Origin: Eurosta solidaginis
Taxonomy: Eukaryota > Arthropoda > Insecta > Diptera > Tephritidae
DNA: 64,000 nt
Reading direction: 5' to 3'
NCBI RefSeq assembly: GCF_040869045.1
Contig: NC_090320.1
Coordinates: forward strand, 243,102,978 to 243,166,977
Shown: positions 32,883-43,976 of the stretch, in pieces
How the letters are laid out: every line of letters starts with the position of its first letter
How positions within the stretch are numbered: position 1 is the first letter of the stretch
Notes under the pieces: generated by a model
Database searches by the model: none
Seen by the model: only the letters and a program-made list of their open reading frames with translations
What the model was told of the DNA's origin: nothing
Program-made: the position numbers and the translations under genes

Positions 32883-35312
32883 TTATACTCAGCTGAGCAG
32901 AGCTCACAGAGTATTTTAACTTTGTTCGCATAACGGCAATCCGTAATGGCATAAACTAATCGAGATAGATATGTATCGAAATGATCTGAGCGAAAAAAGA
33001 AATTTATTTAGCCATGTCCGTCCGTCCGTAAACACGATAACTTGAGTAAATTTTGAGGTATCTTGATGAAATTTGGTATGTAGGTTCCTGGGCACTCATC
33101 TCAGATCGCTATTTAAAATGAACGAAATCGGACTATAACCACGCCCAGTTTTTCGATATCGAAAACTTCGAAAAATCCATAAACTGCGATAATTCATTAC
33201 CAAAGACGGTTAAAGCCATGAAACGTAGTAGGTGGGTTGACCTTATGACGTAGAATAGAAAATTAGTAAAGTTTTGGACAATGGGCGTGGCACCGCCCAC
33301 TTTTGAAAGAAGGTAAGTTGAAAGTTTTGCAAGCCGTAATTTGGCAGTCGTTGAAGATAACATGATGAAATTTGGTAAGAACGTTACTACTATTACTATA
33401 TATATGCGCTAAATAAAAATTAGCAAAATCGGATAAAGAACACGCCCACTTTAAAAAAAAACTTTTTTAAAGTAAAATTTTAACAAAAAATTGATTATCT
33501 TTACAGTATATAAATAAATTATGTCAACATTCAACTCCAGTAATTATATGGTGCAACAAAATACAAAAATAAAAGAAAATTTCAAAATGGGCGTGGCTCC
33601 GCCCTTTTTCATTTAATTTGTCTAGAATACGTTTAATGCCATAAGCCGAACAAAAATTTACCAATCCTTGTGAAATTTGGTAGAGGCTAAGATTCTAGGA
33701 CGATAACTATTTTCTGCGAAAAAGGGCGAAATCGGTTGAAGCCGCGCCCAGTTTTTATACACAGTCGACCGTCTGTCCTTCCGCTCGGCCGTTAACACTA
33801 TAACTTGAGCAAAAATCGATATATCTTTACTAAACTCAGTTCACGTACTTATCTGAACTCAATTTGTATTGGTGTAAAAAATGGCCGAAATCCGACTATG
33901 ACCATGCCCACTTTTTCGATATCGAAATTTACGAAAAATGAGAAAAATGCCATAATTCTATACCAAATACGAAAAAAAGATGAAACATGGTAACTGGATT
34001 GGTATATTGGCGCAAAATATAACTTTAGAAAACATTTTGTAAAATGGGTGTGACACCTCCCATATTAAGTAGAACAAAATGAAAAACTTCTGCAGGGCAA
34101 AATCAAAAGCCCTTGCAATCTTGGCAGGAATACTGTTCGTGGTATTACATATATAAATAAATTAGCGGTACCCGACAGATGATATTCTGGGTCACCCTGG
34201 TCCACGTTTTGGTCGATATCTCGAAAACGCCTTCACATGTACAACTAAGGGTCACTCCCTTTTAAAACCCTCATTAATACCTTTAATTTGATACCCATAT
34301 CGTACAAACACATTCTGGAGTCACCCCTGGTCCACCTTTATGGCGATATCTCGAAAAGGCGTCCACCTATAGAACTAGGGCCCACTGCCATTTAAAATAC
34401 TCATTAACACCTTTCGTTTGATACCCATATCGTACAAACATATTCTAGAGTCACCCCTGGTGCACCTTTCTGGCGATATCTCGAAAAGGCGTCCACCTAT
34501 AGAACTAAGGCCCACTCCCTTTAAAGATACTCATTAACACCTTTCATTTGATACCCATGTCGTACAAACGCATTCTGGAGTCACCCCTGTTCCACCTTTA
34601 CGGCGATATCCCGAAATGGCGTCCACCTATAGAACTATGGCCCACTCCCTTTTAAAATACTCATTAACACCTTTCGGTTGATACCCATATCGTACAAACG
34701 CATTCTAGAGTCACCCCTGTTCCACCTTTATGGCGATATCCCGAAATGGCGTCCACCTATAGAACTAAGGCCCACTCCCTTTAAAGATACTCATTAACAC
34801 CTTTCAGTTGATACCCATGTCGTACAAACGCATTCTAGAGTCACCCCTGTTCCACCTTTATGGCGATATCCCGAAATGGCGTCCACCTATAGAACTATGG
34901 CCCACTCCCTTTTAAAATACTCATTAACACCTTTCAGTTGTTACCCATGTCGTACAAACGCATTCTAGAGTCACCCCTGTTCCACCTTTATGGCGATATC
35001 CCAAAATGGCGTCCACCTATAGAACTAAGGCCCACTCCCTTTTAAAATACTCATTAACACCTTCCATTTGATACCCATACTGGTCCACCTTTAAGGAGAC
35101 ATCCCGAAGTGGCGTCCCCCTATAGAACTATGGCCCACTCCCTTTTAAAATACTCTTTAATACCTTCCATTTGATCCCAATGTCATACAAACACATTCCA
35201 GGGTCCCTAGGCCATTTTCCTACATGGTGATTTTCCCTTATTTTGTCTCCAAAGCTCTCAGCTGAGTATGTAATGTTCGGTTACACCCGAACTTAGCCTT
35301 CCTTACTTGTTT
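32883..35312 (-). repeat. Family A repeat, longest copy A3
   Basis: About 2.4 kb, from TATACTCAGCTGAGCAGAGC at 32885 to CCTTCCTTACTTG at about 35312. The first half consists of alternating modules of about 150 bp. One type has AAATCGG then CCACGCCCA and often TTTTTCGATATCGAAA; the other has GGGCGTGGCNCCGCCC. The second half is the 130-bp tandem array. No protein is encoded. This copy is the best reference for the family within the window. Confidence 0.88.
34250..35190. repeat. 130-bp minisatellite, about seven and a half units
   Basis: The phrase ATACCCATATCGTACAAAC recurs at 34290, 34421, 34551, 34681, 34811, 34941 and 35071, then a shorter unit near 35174. Spacing is 130-131 bp until the last. 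Each unit carries GGCGATATCCCGAAATGGCG. Copy number differs between family A copies (about four at 18480, four at 46270, one to two at 30350). Confidence 0.93.
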
Positions 35313-35825
35313 GTTTTGAGTTTTTATAAAAAATGTTATGACATGAGTAAGCTGGAATAATTCTAATTACTTAAGCGTATGCTTTTGTACTATGATTTTC
35401 TTATTATTTACATTACAACTATTTTGTTTATTAATAATTTGGTTTTATAGAAGGTTAAGCCAATTTTTATGACGTAATATTTTCTTATTCTTTTTATTAT
35501 TTGTGCTATCGCTATTTTCTACTCTATGGGGAATTAATGTAAAATTATTTTTGCTATCAATTTTTTACTCCAAAGGCCCTTTGTATCTACTATCTAACTT
35601 ATGTCCGGTTGTATCTTTGACTAATACAAAATCTCTTATATTTATATCCTTACTGTGACTATTTCTATCATAATTTATTTTTCGTTTTTCTTTCGATTCT
35701 TGTACTATCTTCGGAGGTCCTTCGGAGGTGTCTCCGTTATGATCATAGGTTCCTTCACATGTCTATTAATTTTATATTTATTAGAGTGGATGCAATTTTT
35801 TATTTATTTTCTTACATCGTTTTTC
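35313..35825 (-). pseudogene. Gypsy-type integrase fragment, downstream part
   Basis: Minus strand from 35825: residues equivalent to MKNDVRK, KNCIH and KYKINRHVKEPMIITETP, the end of the integrase zinc-binding region. The catalytic core is then missing and the sequence passes to KRKINYDRNSHSKDIN, RDFVLVKDTTGHKLDSRYKG, the C-terminal domain (35700-35570). It is interrupted at 35826 by the LTR element and its upstream part lies at 43615-43976. Truncated on the left by family A. Several stops. Confidence 0.75.
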
Positions 35826-35830
35826 ATATT

Positions 35831-36519
35831 TTAACGAATTTACTGCAAATCCTCTTATTTGCCCTTTTGCTGGGTTCGTATCGCTAAACTGTTGAATAAA
35901 TAACTCCAATATTGAATAATGGAAAAAGGCCTTTATTAAAATACTTCACAATAACACTCAAACTGTGCAACGAATAGCTTAATAACCAAACTGATAGCTT
36001 AAATGAAACTCTACTATTCAAAATAATACTGCTATAGCTCGCTAGATAGCGCTTAATCGAAACTGCTTGACAGCTCAAATCAAACTGAATTACAGAGCCT
36101 CTACATCTGTCGCCTTTTATACTCTTTGGTTTCCTCGTTCGCATTTTCTAGAATCTACTAGCATTGTCCATGAGCTCTCAAACTTCTCAGCTATAACTAA
36201 AATTACACAATTTTATATATCTTCTAGGCGCTTCCAGAATCTACTAGTCCAGTAGCTCTCAAACTTCTCAGGTGTAACTACAATTGCACAATTTTATAGT
36301 TTTTCTCATTGCATACTTATAGGAGTATCTCAGATATATGCATGTGTTAGTGCATTGACTCTCCGCTGCTCGTATACGTAAATGGTACATATATGTAGAC
36401 GCAGTTGTTGTTTCGTTTATGTAGATACATAATGATTGAATTATTGATGTGCAATCACGACACTGCTTAGCATCGGCTTAGAGACGGCAGCACCCTTTAG
36501 TTTTGTAATATTCGTAACA
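35831..36519 (-). repeat. 3' LTR of the gypsy-type element
   Basis: Nearly identical to 42918-43609. In minus sense it begins TGTTACGAATATTACAAAAC and ends at CGTTAA, where the partner has CGTTACA; the terminal base change would impair a further round. TATAAAAGG (minus) lies at 36113-36121. Confidence 0.92.
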
Positions 36520-36530
36520 CTGCCCTCCAC

Positions 36531-38946
36531 CTAAGTCTGATCGTCCCGATCAGACAAATCTCTCAATCTAAACGCTGCTAGCATCGCCAAATGTACCACT
36601 TTTCTACTCCGTGGTTTCTCTATGCTTTGTATGCGGTAGATGGTATCACTGATCTTCTTCACAACCTTGTACGGGCCTTCCCAACTGCGCCGAAATTTGG
36701 ATGTACCACTTTTCCGCCGGTGAAGGTTGTATAACAGTACCAAATCTTCCTGCCGGAACCTGTGTTTCATCTTACTACTCATTATCCTGGATCGTTCCCT
36801 CGCACTCTGTTGCTTGGCCAATGAAGAACTACTTCGCAGAGCTTGCGTTGGAAGGATTTGCTTTGCATAATCAGTATCGTTCCGACGCTTCACAACAGTA
36901 GTGCGCTCTGGCTTGAAACTACCCTCGCATTCTTTCTCGGAAAGTCGTTGCTTCGTTTTCCTCCGTCTTTTAGGTTTTGTCAATGCCAGTGTTTCTCTCG
37001 CAGGTACTTTTGATTTTGATTTATTTGGCCCATTCGATCTACCAACCTTTGCCTTTGACTTTCGTGGTCTTTGTCGAGTCTTTTCCACCAGTACCCGATT
37101 ACTGCTGAACCCTTTTTCCAAACTAAAGTTAAGTGGTATATCCTGGTTCCTATAGCGCATAATTTTTCTCCGCATATCGATCCTGATGTCATGGTCAACC
37201 AAGAAGTCCACTCCCAATATGACTTCATCAAAGATCTCCGCCACAACGAATTTGTGTAGAACCATGACTTTTCCAATTAATACCTCACATACCACTTCGC
37301 CTTGGACTTGATTATACTGGCCTGTGACCGTACGCAACCTTGCTCCAGGTAATGACTTTACTCTCCTGTAGACCAAATCAGATCGAATCAAGGAATGAGA
37401 TGCCCCCGTATCTACAGTCAGTACACGCTCTTTAGCATCCACATTCCCTCTGATGGTAAGACTGCTTGATTTCCTTCCAATCTGCGACACAGATATCACA
37501 GGACATTCAATAGCCGGGACAAGTTTTCGTTCTTTACATCCGACACGCTCTTGCTCATTTCCGCCAGCTTTGCGTTTACGGCCACCCACATTGTTGGAAC
37601 TATTAGGACCAAGATCGCAATGACGGGCAATGTGACCTGGGTTGCCGCACTTGAAACATTTAATAACTCCGGCATTCTTCTGTTGAGATCCCTTCAGTGC
37701 TTCCAAAATTGTGTCTACCCACTCTGGCCTTTCTACTTCCACACGGCGTGCTTTGAAAACTGGCTTACACAGAAGCGACGCTGTTTTCTGAATCAGAGCA
37801 TGCGATACCGTTTCAGCAAATGTTAGTTTTGGATTCGCATATGTAGCCCGCTTCGTTTCCACATCTCGTATGCCATTTATAAAACTCTGGATTTTTACCC
37901 TCTCGGTGTACTCCACGGGTGCGTCCGCATTTGCCAAATGTGCCAACCTTTCAACATCCGAGGCAAACTCCTGCAAAGTCTCATTCGCTCTTTGGTGGCG
38001 GTTTTGCAACTCAATTTGGAATATCTGTTTCCTATGCTCGCTTCCATAACGTCTCTCTAAAGCGCTCATCAATGTTTCGTAGTTGTTCCGCTCGTACTCT
38101 GGGATGGTCTGTAAGATTTCCACAGCTGGTCCTTTTAAAGCTACGAACAATGCAGCAACTTTATCTTCAGCATTCCATTGGTTCACTGCTGCGGTCTTCT
38201 CAAACTGTAGCTTAAAGACCTGAAAAGGAACAGAACCGTCAAAGGATGGTGTCTTTACCTTTGGATTACTCGCTGAAACAGCTGGGCGATTTAGTTGTAA
38301 CTGCTCCATACGGCCTTTTAAATCATCTACTTCTGTCTGAAATTGAGCCATTTTTGCATCCTGCGCTTCCAGTTTTGATGATACCTGTTCCAAAATTTCT
38401 GCCGACATTTCAGATATACGTGCCTCTTGCGCTTCCAATTGAGATGCCATATATGTCTTTTGGTCTTCCAGTTGAGATGACACTTGCGACGTCATTTCTG
38501 AAATACGTGCCTACAGTGATTCCAGTTGGGATGCCATATATCTTCTGCTCTTCCAGTTGGGATGCCATATATGTCTTCTGTTCTTCCAGTTGAGTTTCCA
38601 TCTTGGATGTTAACTGTGTCGACATTTCTGAAATGCGTGCCTCCTGTGATTCCAATTGTGATGACATGTTGGTAGATATTTGTGATGACATTTCGGACAT
38701 TTGTGCCGATATTGCAGCCAATATCATATTCAGGTCTGTGTTCGCCATTGTCTGAGGTGTTTCTTCTATTTTTGTTATTTCCTCGCCATCAGGATGAAAG
38801 TCATACTCTTCCACATCAATTCCTTCTGCTTCCATTGCCTCTCGTAGCCGTGCCTGGAGTTCAAGTTTAACCCCGCTTGTATTCAATCCTCGGCTCTCCA
38901 ACTCCTTCTTTAGTTGCTGGATCTTCAATTCACTGAACTTTGCCAT
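36531..38946 (-). pseudogene. Gag-protease-integrase C-terminus polyprotein with pol deleted
   Basis: Gag begins MAKFSELKIQQLKKELESRG (a SAP-like start) at 38946. A long coiled-coil with repeated QLEEQKTYMASQLE-type heptads follows, broken near 38545 by a frameshift and at 38511-38513 by TAG. From 38495 a 654-codon frame continues: gag core (AALFVALKGPAVEILQTI), CCHC knuckle CFKCGNPGHIARHC (about 37655-37615), and aspartic protease DTGASHSLI (about 37420-37395) with GVDFLVDHDIRIDMR. After a basic linker it goes directly to an integrase C-terminal domain, SWEGPYKVVKKISDTIYRIQ (about 36690-36630). No RT, RNase H or integrase core lies between. The deletion kept the frame open, which is unusual; it may be a non-autonomous form. 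Confidence 0.88.
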
Positions 38947-39124
38947 GTCCTTGTTGTCCTCTGGAATTTATTCAACAACTAGCCTTTACCCGCGGCCCCG
39001 TCCGCAAGGCGAAAATAAAATATATGTGCTATTCGCGTTAGCCTGCTTATCAAGTTATCTGTTTAAAATTTTGTTTTCTGTCTAATGCATTTTATTTTTG
39101 TAATTGAGTAAAAAAAAGAACTAA

Positions 39125-42110
39125 ATGAGCTGATAACCTGATAGGATCCCAAATGATCCCGAAATTATCCAGAAAAAGCTACGAAATGACCCCCACGCTA
39201 TCGCGGACGGATCCCGAAAACCATCCAGAAATGCCCCGAAGGGGTCTCCAAAAGTTCGCGGAAAAGTCCCAAAAAACCCGAAATGACAACGACACGATTC
39301 TAGACGTATCCAGAGAACCGCACAGAAATGATCCCTGAAGGTAGTCCAAAATGATCCCGAAAAGGTTCCGAAATGACCATGACGGGCTCCCGGGCGGATC
39401 TCAAAAACCATCCAGAAAATATCCAGGAAGGGTCCCTAAATTATCCCGACATACTCCAGAAAAAGTTTCGAAATGGTTCCGAGGGGATCCACGACGGATC
39501 GCGAAAACCATACAGAAATGATTCCGGAAGGGTCCCAAAATGATCCCGAAATAGTCCGGAAATGACCAAGATGGGATCCCGCACAGATCCAGAAATGATC
39601 CCGGCAGGGTCCAAAAACGGCATCCCGGACGGATCCAGAAATGATTTCGGAAGGGTCCCCAAATGATCCCAAAATGGTCCCGAAATGACCCTAATGGATC
39701 CGGCAAACCATCAAGAAGTTATGCCGGAAGGGTCCCCAAATGATCCCGAAATAAAACAGAAAAAGTCACGAAACGACCCCTTGAGGATCCCCAAATGATC
39801 CCGTATTAGCCCCGAAAAGGTCCCGAAATAACCCCTACGGGATCCCGGACAAATCCCGAAAACCATCCAGCAATGATTCCGACGGGATCCCTAACGGATA
39901 CCGAAAATCATCCAGAAGTGATGCCGGAAAGGTCCTCAAATGATCACCTAATAGTCGCGAAATGACCCTTAAGGGATCCTGGACGGATCCCGTAAACCAT
40001 CCAGAAATGATCCCGATATAGTCCCGAAGAAGTCCCGAAATGACCCTGACGGGATCTCGAACTCATCCCTAAATGACCCTGACGGGATCCCGGACAGATC
40101 CCGAAATCCATACAGAAATTATCTTGGGAGGGACCCCAAATGATCCCGAAAAAGTCCCGCAATGATTCCGACGGGATCCTGAACGGATACCGAAAACCAT
40201 CCAGAAGTGATGCCGAAAAGGTACTCAAATGATCACCTAATAATCCCAAAATGACCCTGCCGGCATCCCGGACTGATCCTGAAATTCACCCAGAAATGAT
40301 CTTTGGAAGGTCCCAAAATTATCCCCAAATAGTCTCGGAAAAGTCCAGAAATTACCCTGACGGGTTCCCGGATGAATCCTGAAAGCCATCCTTAAATGAT
40401 CCCGAAAAAGTCCCGAAATGACCCTGACGGGACCCCGAAAGGATCCCGAAAACTATCCAGAAATGATGTCGGAAAGGTCCTCAAATGATCTCGTAATAGT
40501 TCCGAAGAGACCCTGATGGAATCCCGAACGGATCCCGACAACTCTCTAGAAATGATGCCAAAAGGGCCCGCAAATGTTCTCGTATTAGTCGAGACAAAGT
40601 CCCGAAATAACCCCTACGGGATGCCGGACGAATCCCAAAAACTATCCAGAAATGATGCCGGAAAGTTCCTCAAATGATGCCCTAATAGTCCCCAAATGAC
40701 CGTGACGGGATCCCGAACGGATCCCGACAACTATCCAGAAATGATGCCGAAAGGGTCCGCAAATGATCCCGTATTAGTCGAGAAAAAGTCCCGAAATGAC
40801 CTCGACGGGATCCCGGATGAATCCCAAAAACCATCCAGAAATGATGCCGGTAGGTATCCCAAATGATCCCGAAATGGTCCCGAAATGACCTCGTCGGCAT
40901 CCCGGACGGATCCCGAAAATCATCCAGAAATGATGCAGAAAAGGTCCCCAGATGATCCCCTAATAGTCCCGAAATTACCCTGATGCGATCCCGGACGAAT
41001 CCCGAAAACCATCCAGAAATGATGCCGAAAGGATTCCCAAATGATCCCGTATTAGTCGCGAAAAAGTCCCGAAATGACCCCGACGGGATCCCGAAAACCA
41101 TCCAGAAATGATGCCGAAAGGGTTCCCAAATTATCCCGTATTAGTCGCGAAAAAGTCCCGAAATGACCCCGGCGGGATCCCGGACGGATCCCGAAAACCA
41201 TCCAGAAATGATGCCGGAAGAGCCCCCAAATGATCCCGAAAAAGTCCCCAAATGACCCCGACCATATCCCGGACGGATCCCGAAATCCATCCAGAAATGA
41301 TGCCGGAAGAGCCCCCAAATGATCCCGAAAAAGTCCTCAAATGACCCCGACGAAATCCGGGACGGATCCCGAAAACCATCCAGAAATGATGCCGAAAGGG
41401 TTCCCAAATGATCCCGTATTAGAAGCGAAAATGTCCCGAAATGACCCCGACGGGATCCCGGACGGATCCCGAAAACCATCCAGAAATGATGCCGGAAGAG
41501 CCCACAAATGATCCCGAAAAATCCCCAAATGACCCCGACGAGATCCCGGACGGATTCCGAAAACCATCCAGATTTGATGCCTGAAGAGCCCCCAAATGAT
41601 ACCGAAAAAGTCCCCAAATTACCCCGACGAGATACCGGACGGATCCCGAAAAACATCCAAAAATGATGCCGAAAGGGTCCCCAAATGATCCCGTATTAGT
41701 CGCGAAAAAGTCCCGAAATGACCCCGACGGGATCCCGAAAAGCATCCAGAAATGATGCCGAAAGGGTTCCCAAATTATCCCGTATTAGTCGCGAAAAAGT
41801 CCCGAAATGACCCCGACGGGATCCCGGACGGATCCCGAAAACCATCCAGAAATGATGCCGGAAGGGTCCCCAAATGATCGCGAAATAATCCCGAAATGAT
41901 TCCGGAATAGTCCCGAAAATGTCCCAAAATAACCCCGACGTGATCCCGGACGGATCCCGAAAATATACAGAAATGATCCCGGAAGGGTCCCAAAATTATC
42001 CCGAAATAGTCCCGAAAAAGTCCCGAAATTACCCCGGCGGGATCCCGGACCGATCCCGAAAACCATCCAGAAATGATCCCGGAAGGGTCTCCATATGACC
42101 CTTACGGGAT
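39125..42110. repeat. ~3-kb satellite: 11-bp unit organised in ~90-110-bp higher-order repeats
   Basis: The array is built from 11-mers of the type NNNTCCCGAAA (for example TGATCCCGAAA, AAGTCCCGAAA, TAGTCCCGAAA, GGATCCCGGAC). About nine variants recur in fixed order, so CCATCCAGAAATGATGCC reappears about every 88-100 bp between 40990 and 41860. The right half (40900-42080) is more homogeneous than the left. Long minus frames with FGIIWG/FRDP-type peptides arise because 33 nt encode an 11-residue repeat; I do not call them genes. Confidence 0.92.
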
Positions 42111-42794
42111 TACAAATAAAGTGAAGCTAATTATAAAACCATGTTAATAAGGCAGCAGGCGCATTGGAGCGAATGAGAAGTTACATAGAAACATACAGGT
42201 AAAGCTAATAAAAGCGTGCTAATAAAAACAATTGAAGGAGAGCGGATGGCGGGAGGAGAAGGAGAGGACCACTGATCATTTTTCCAAAATTGTTTAGATC
42301 TCGATCTGTATGTACCAGATACCAAAAACTGTTGATTTAGGAAAAAATGTATATTGAGTTATAACAATTTATAGATTTTACACCAGAGGAGGAGAGAAGG
42401 GGGAGAGGGGGGCGGAGGGTGTCACTGCTCATTTTGTAAGCCCTCGATTTATTTGACCCATTGAGTCTGTAAAATTGGTGAAGGCCCGTATACGTAAAGT
42501 TATACGGTGTAAAAATAATTAAAAAGTAATTGTTCGAAGGGTTCGTGGGAACCCCACCCCCTTTCCATGTTCGAAAAAAATTTCGCTAGTAGACTATTGT
42601 CTGTGTCCCAAATTTCATCAAAATCCGTGTAGCCATTCTGGCGTGATTCAGTCGCAAAGACGAAAAAATATAATAATTAAATTATAACCGTTCCTAGGGG
42701 GCGGGGGCCACGCCCCTTTTCAATATGTGTGCAAAATTTCATCCAAATCGGTCTAGGCGTTCTTGTGTGATTGAGTCACAAAGACAAACGTCTG

Positions 42795-42872
42795 GACAAA
42801 CATCCAAACATCCAAACATTCAAACATCCAAACATCCAAACATCTAAACATCCAAACATCCAAACTTTCCCA
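42795..42872. repeat. (ACATCCAA)n microsatellite
   Basis: About nine tandem copies of an 8-bp unit with a few substitutions (TTCAAACA, TCTAAACA), next to the right end of the inserted element. Confidence 0.92.
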
Positions 42873-42902
42873 TTTAAAATATAATATTAGATATTAGATT
42901 CC

Positions 42903-42917
42903 TCTTCTGACACCAAT
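42903..42917 (-). other. Primer-binding site of the pol-deleted LTR element
   Basis: In minus sense TGGTGTCAGAAGAGG directly follows the 5' LTR. It differs by one base from the site of the partner element (TGGTGCCAGAAGAG). Confidence 0.7.
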
Positions 42918-43609
42918 TGTAACGAATTTACTGCAAATCCTCTTATTTATCCTTTTGCTAGGTTCGTATCGCTAAACTGTTGAATAAATAACTCCAATAT
43001 TGAATAATGGAAAAATGGCCTTTATTAAAATACTTCACAATAACACTCAAACTGTGCAACGAATAGCTTAATAACCAAACTGATAGCTTAAATGAAACTC
43101 TACTTTTCAAAATAATACTGATATAGCTCGCTAGATAGCGCTTAATTGAAACTGCTTGACAGCTCAAATCAAACTGAATTACAGCGCCTCTACATCTGTC
43201 GCCTTTTATACTCTTTGGTTTCTTCGTTCGCATTTTTTAGAATCTACTAGCATTATCCATGAGCTCTCAAACTTCTCAGCTATAACTAAAATTACACAAT
43301 TTTATACATCTTCTAGGCGCTTTCAGAATCTACTAGTCCAGTAGCTCTCAAACTTCTCAGCTGTAACTACAATTGCACAATTTTATAGTTTTTCTCATTG
43401 CATACTTATAGGAGTATCTCAGATATATGCATGTGTTAGTGCATTGACTCTCCGCTGCTCGTATACGTACATGGTACATATATGTAGACGCAGTTATTGT
43501 TTCGTTTATGTAGATACATAATGATTGAATTATTGATGTGCATTCACGTCACTGCTTAGCATCGGCTTAGAGACGGCAGCACCCTTTAGTTTTGCTAATA
43601 TTCGTAACA
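42918..43609 (-). repeat. 5' LTR of the gypsy-type element
   Basis: 692 bp, minus sense TGTTACGAATATTAGC to AAATTCGTTACA, with TATAAAAGG near 43202-43210 (minus). It retains the canonical TG...CA ends, unlike the 3' LTR. Confidence 0.92.
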
Positions 43610-43614
43610 ATATT

Positions 43615-43976
43615 TTTCCAGTAGAATTTTTGTCTTATTTTGTTAGTCATGCGATTTATTTCTGGGAGGCCACCAAAAACAGGGTCGTTATGATATTTAT
43701 GAAGAATTTCTTAAATTTTTTCAACATTAGTCATCTGCATAACTTCTGGAGTTAATGGAATTGTTAAATTTTTGACAACTTTGGTACCTATTTTCTTAAA
43801 TTTGTCCACTAGAGTATAATTATTTTTAAACAATTCATCTCCTAAGGAAAACTGTATTTTTACAAGTCATAGATTGCCAGCTTTTTTCATAAGCCTGGTA
43901 GAGAATTGTCCTAGGTCAATTTTATCCCCAACAATTAGGTTGCTTTTATTTATATTATGCTACAAATTTTCTCTCC
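43615..43976 (-). pseudogene. Gypsy-type integrase fragment, upstream part
   Basis: Minus strand: residues equivalent to QFSTRLMKK, then LTIPLTPEVMQMTNVEKI and LHKYHNDPVFGGLPEINRM. The last is the HHCC zinc-binding start of gypsy integrases (H..., GGHPG-like with P for HP). A stop interrupts it (about 43710). The coding sequence resumes at 35825 on the other side of the LTR insertion, confirming the nesting. Truncated on the right by family B. Confidence 0.75.

Larger units (their letters stand above)
38979..42900. mobile_element. Insertion in the LTR element leader, bearing a satellite
   Basis: Comparison with the uninterrupted leader at 20287-20336 shows extra sequence between the PBS and the TTGAATAAATTCCAGAGG leader. 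The left end reads ACTAGCCTTTACCCGCGGCC; the right end has an (ACATCCAA)n run and AAAATATAATATTAGATATT. CCCGCGGC ends with AATATTAG-type opposite ends are common in arthropod repeats I have seen, but I cannot name the class. The middle is the 11-bp-based satellite; 42110-42790 is unique-looking sequence with CCAAATTTCATCAAAATCCG and CAAAATTTCATCCAAATCGG. Confidence 0.7.
35831..43609 (-). mobile_element. Gypsy-type LTR retrotransposon, pol-deleted, with 3.9-kb insertion
   Basis: Two LTRs of 689 and 692 bp bound the element and ATATT flanks both sides (35826-35830 and 43610-43614), the 5-bp duplication expected for an integrase-mediated insertion. On the minus strand the order is 5' LTR (43609-42918), PBS (42917-42903), an insertion (42900-38979), gag from 38946, protease, integrase C-terminus ending at 36531, and the 3' LTR (36519-35831). 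RT, RNase H and the integrase core are absent. LTRs differ by few substitutions over the part I compared, so insertion looks fairly recent relative to other repeats here. Confidence 0.9.

Noticed and set aside
39436..42066. Many overlapping minus-strand frames in the satellite
   Set aside because: Overlapping open frames in several phases are a property of the 11-bp array.
42795..42872. CRISPR-like direct repeats
   Set aside because: Simple 8-bp microsatellite in a eukaryotic transposon context, with no spacers.
35313..43976. Endogenous insect errantivirus with envelope gene
   Set aside because: Both gypsy-type elements are fragmentary and no envelope-like frame (signal, furin site, transmembrane) is visible.
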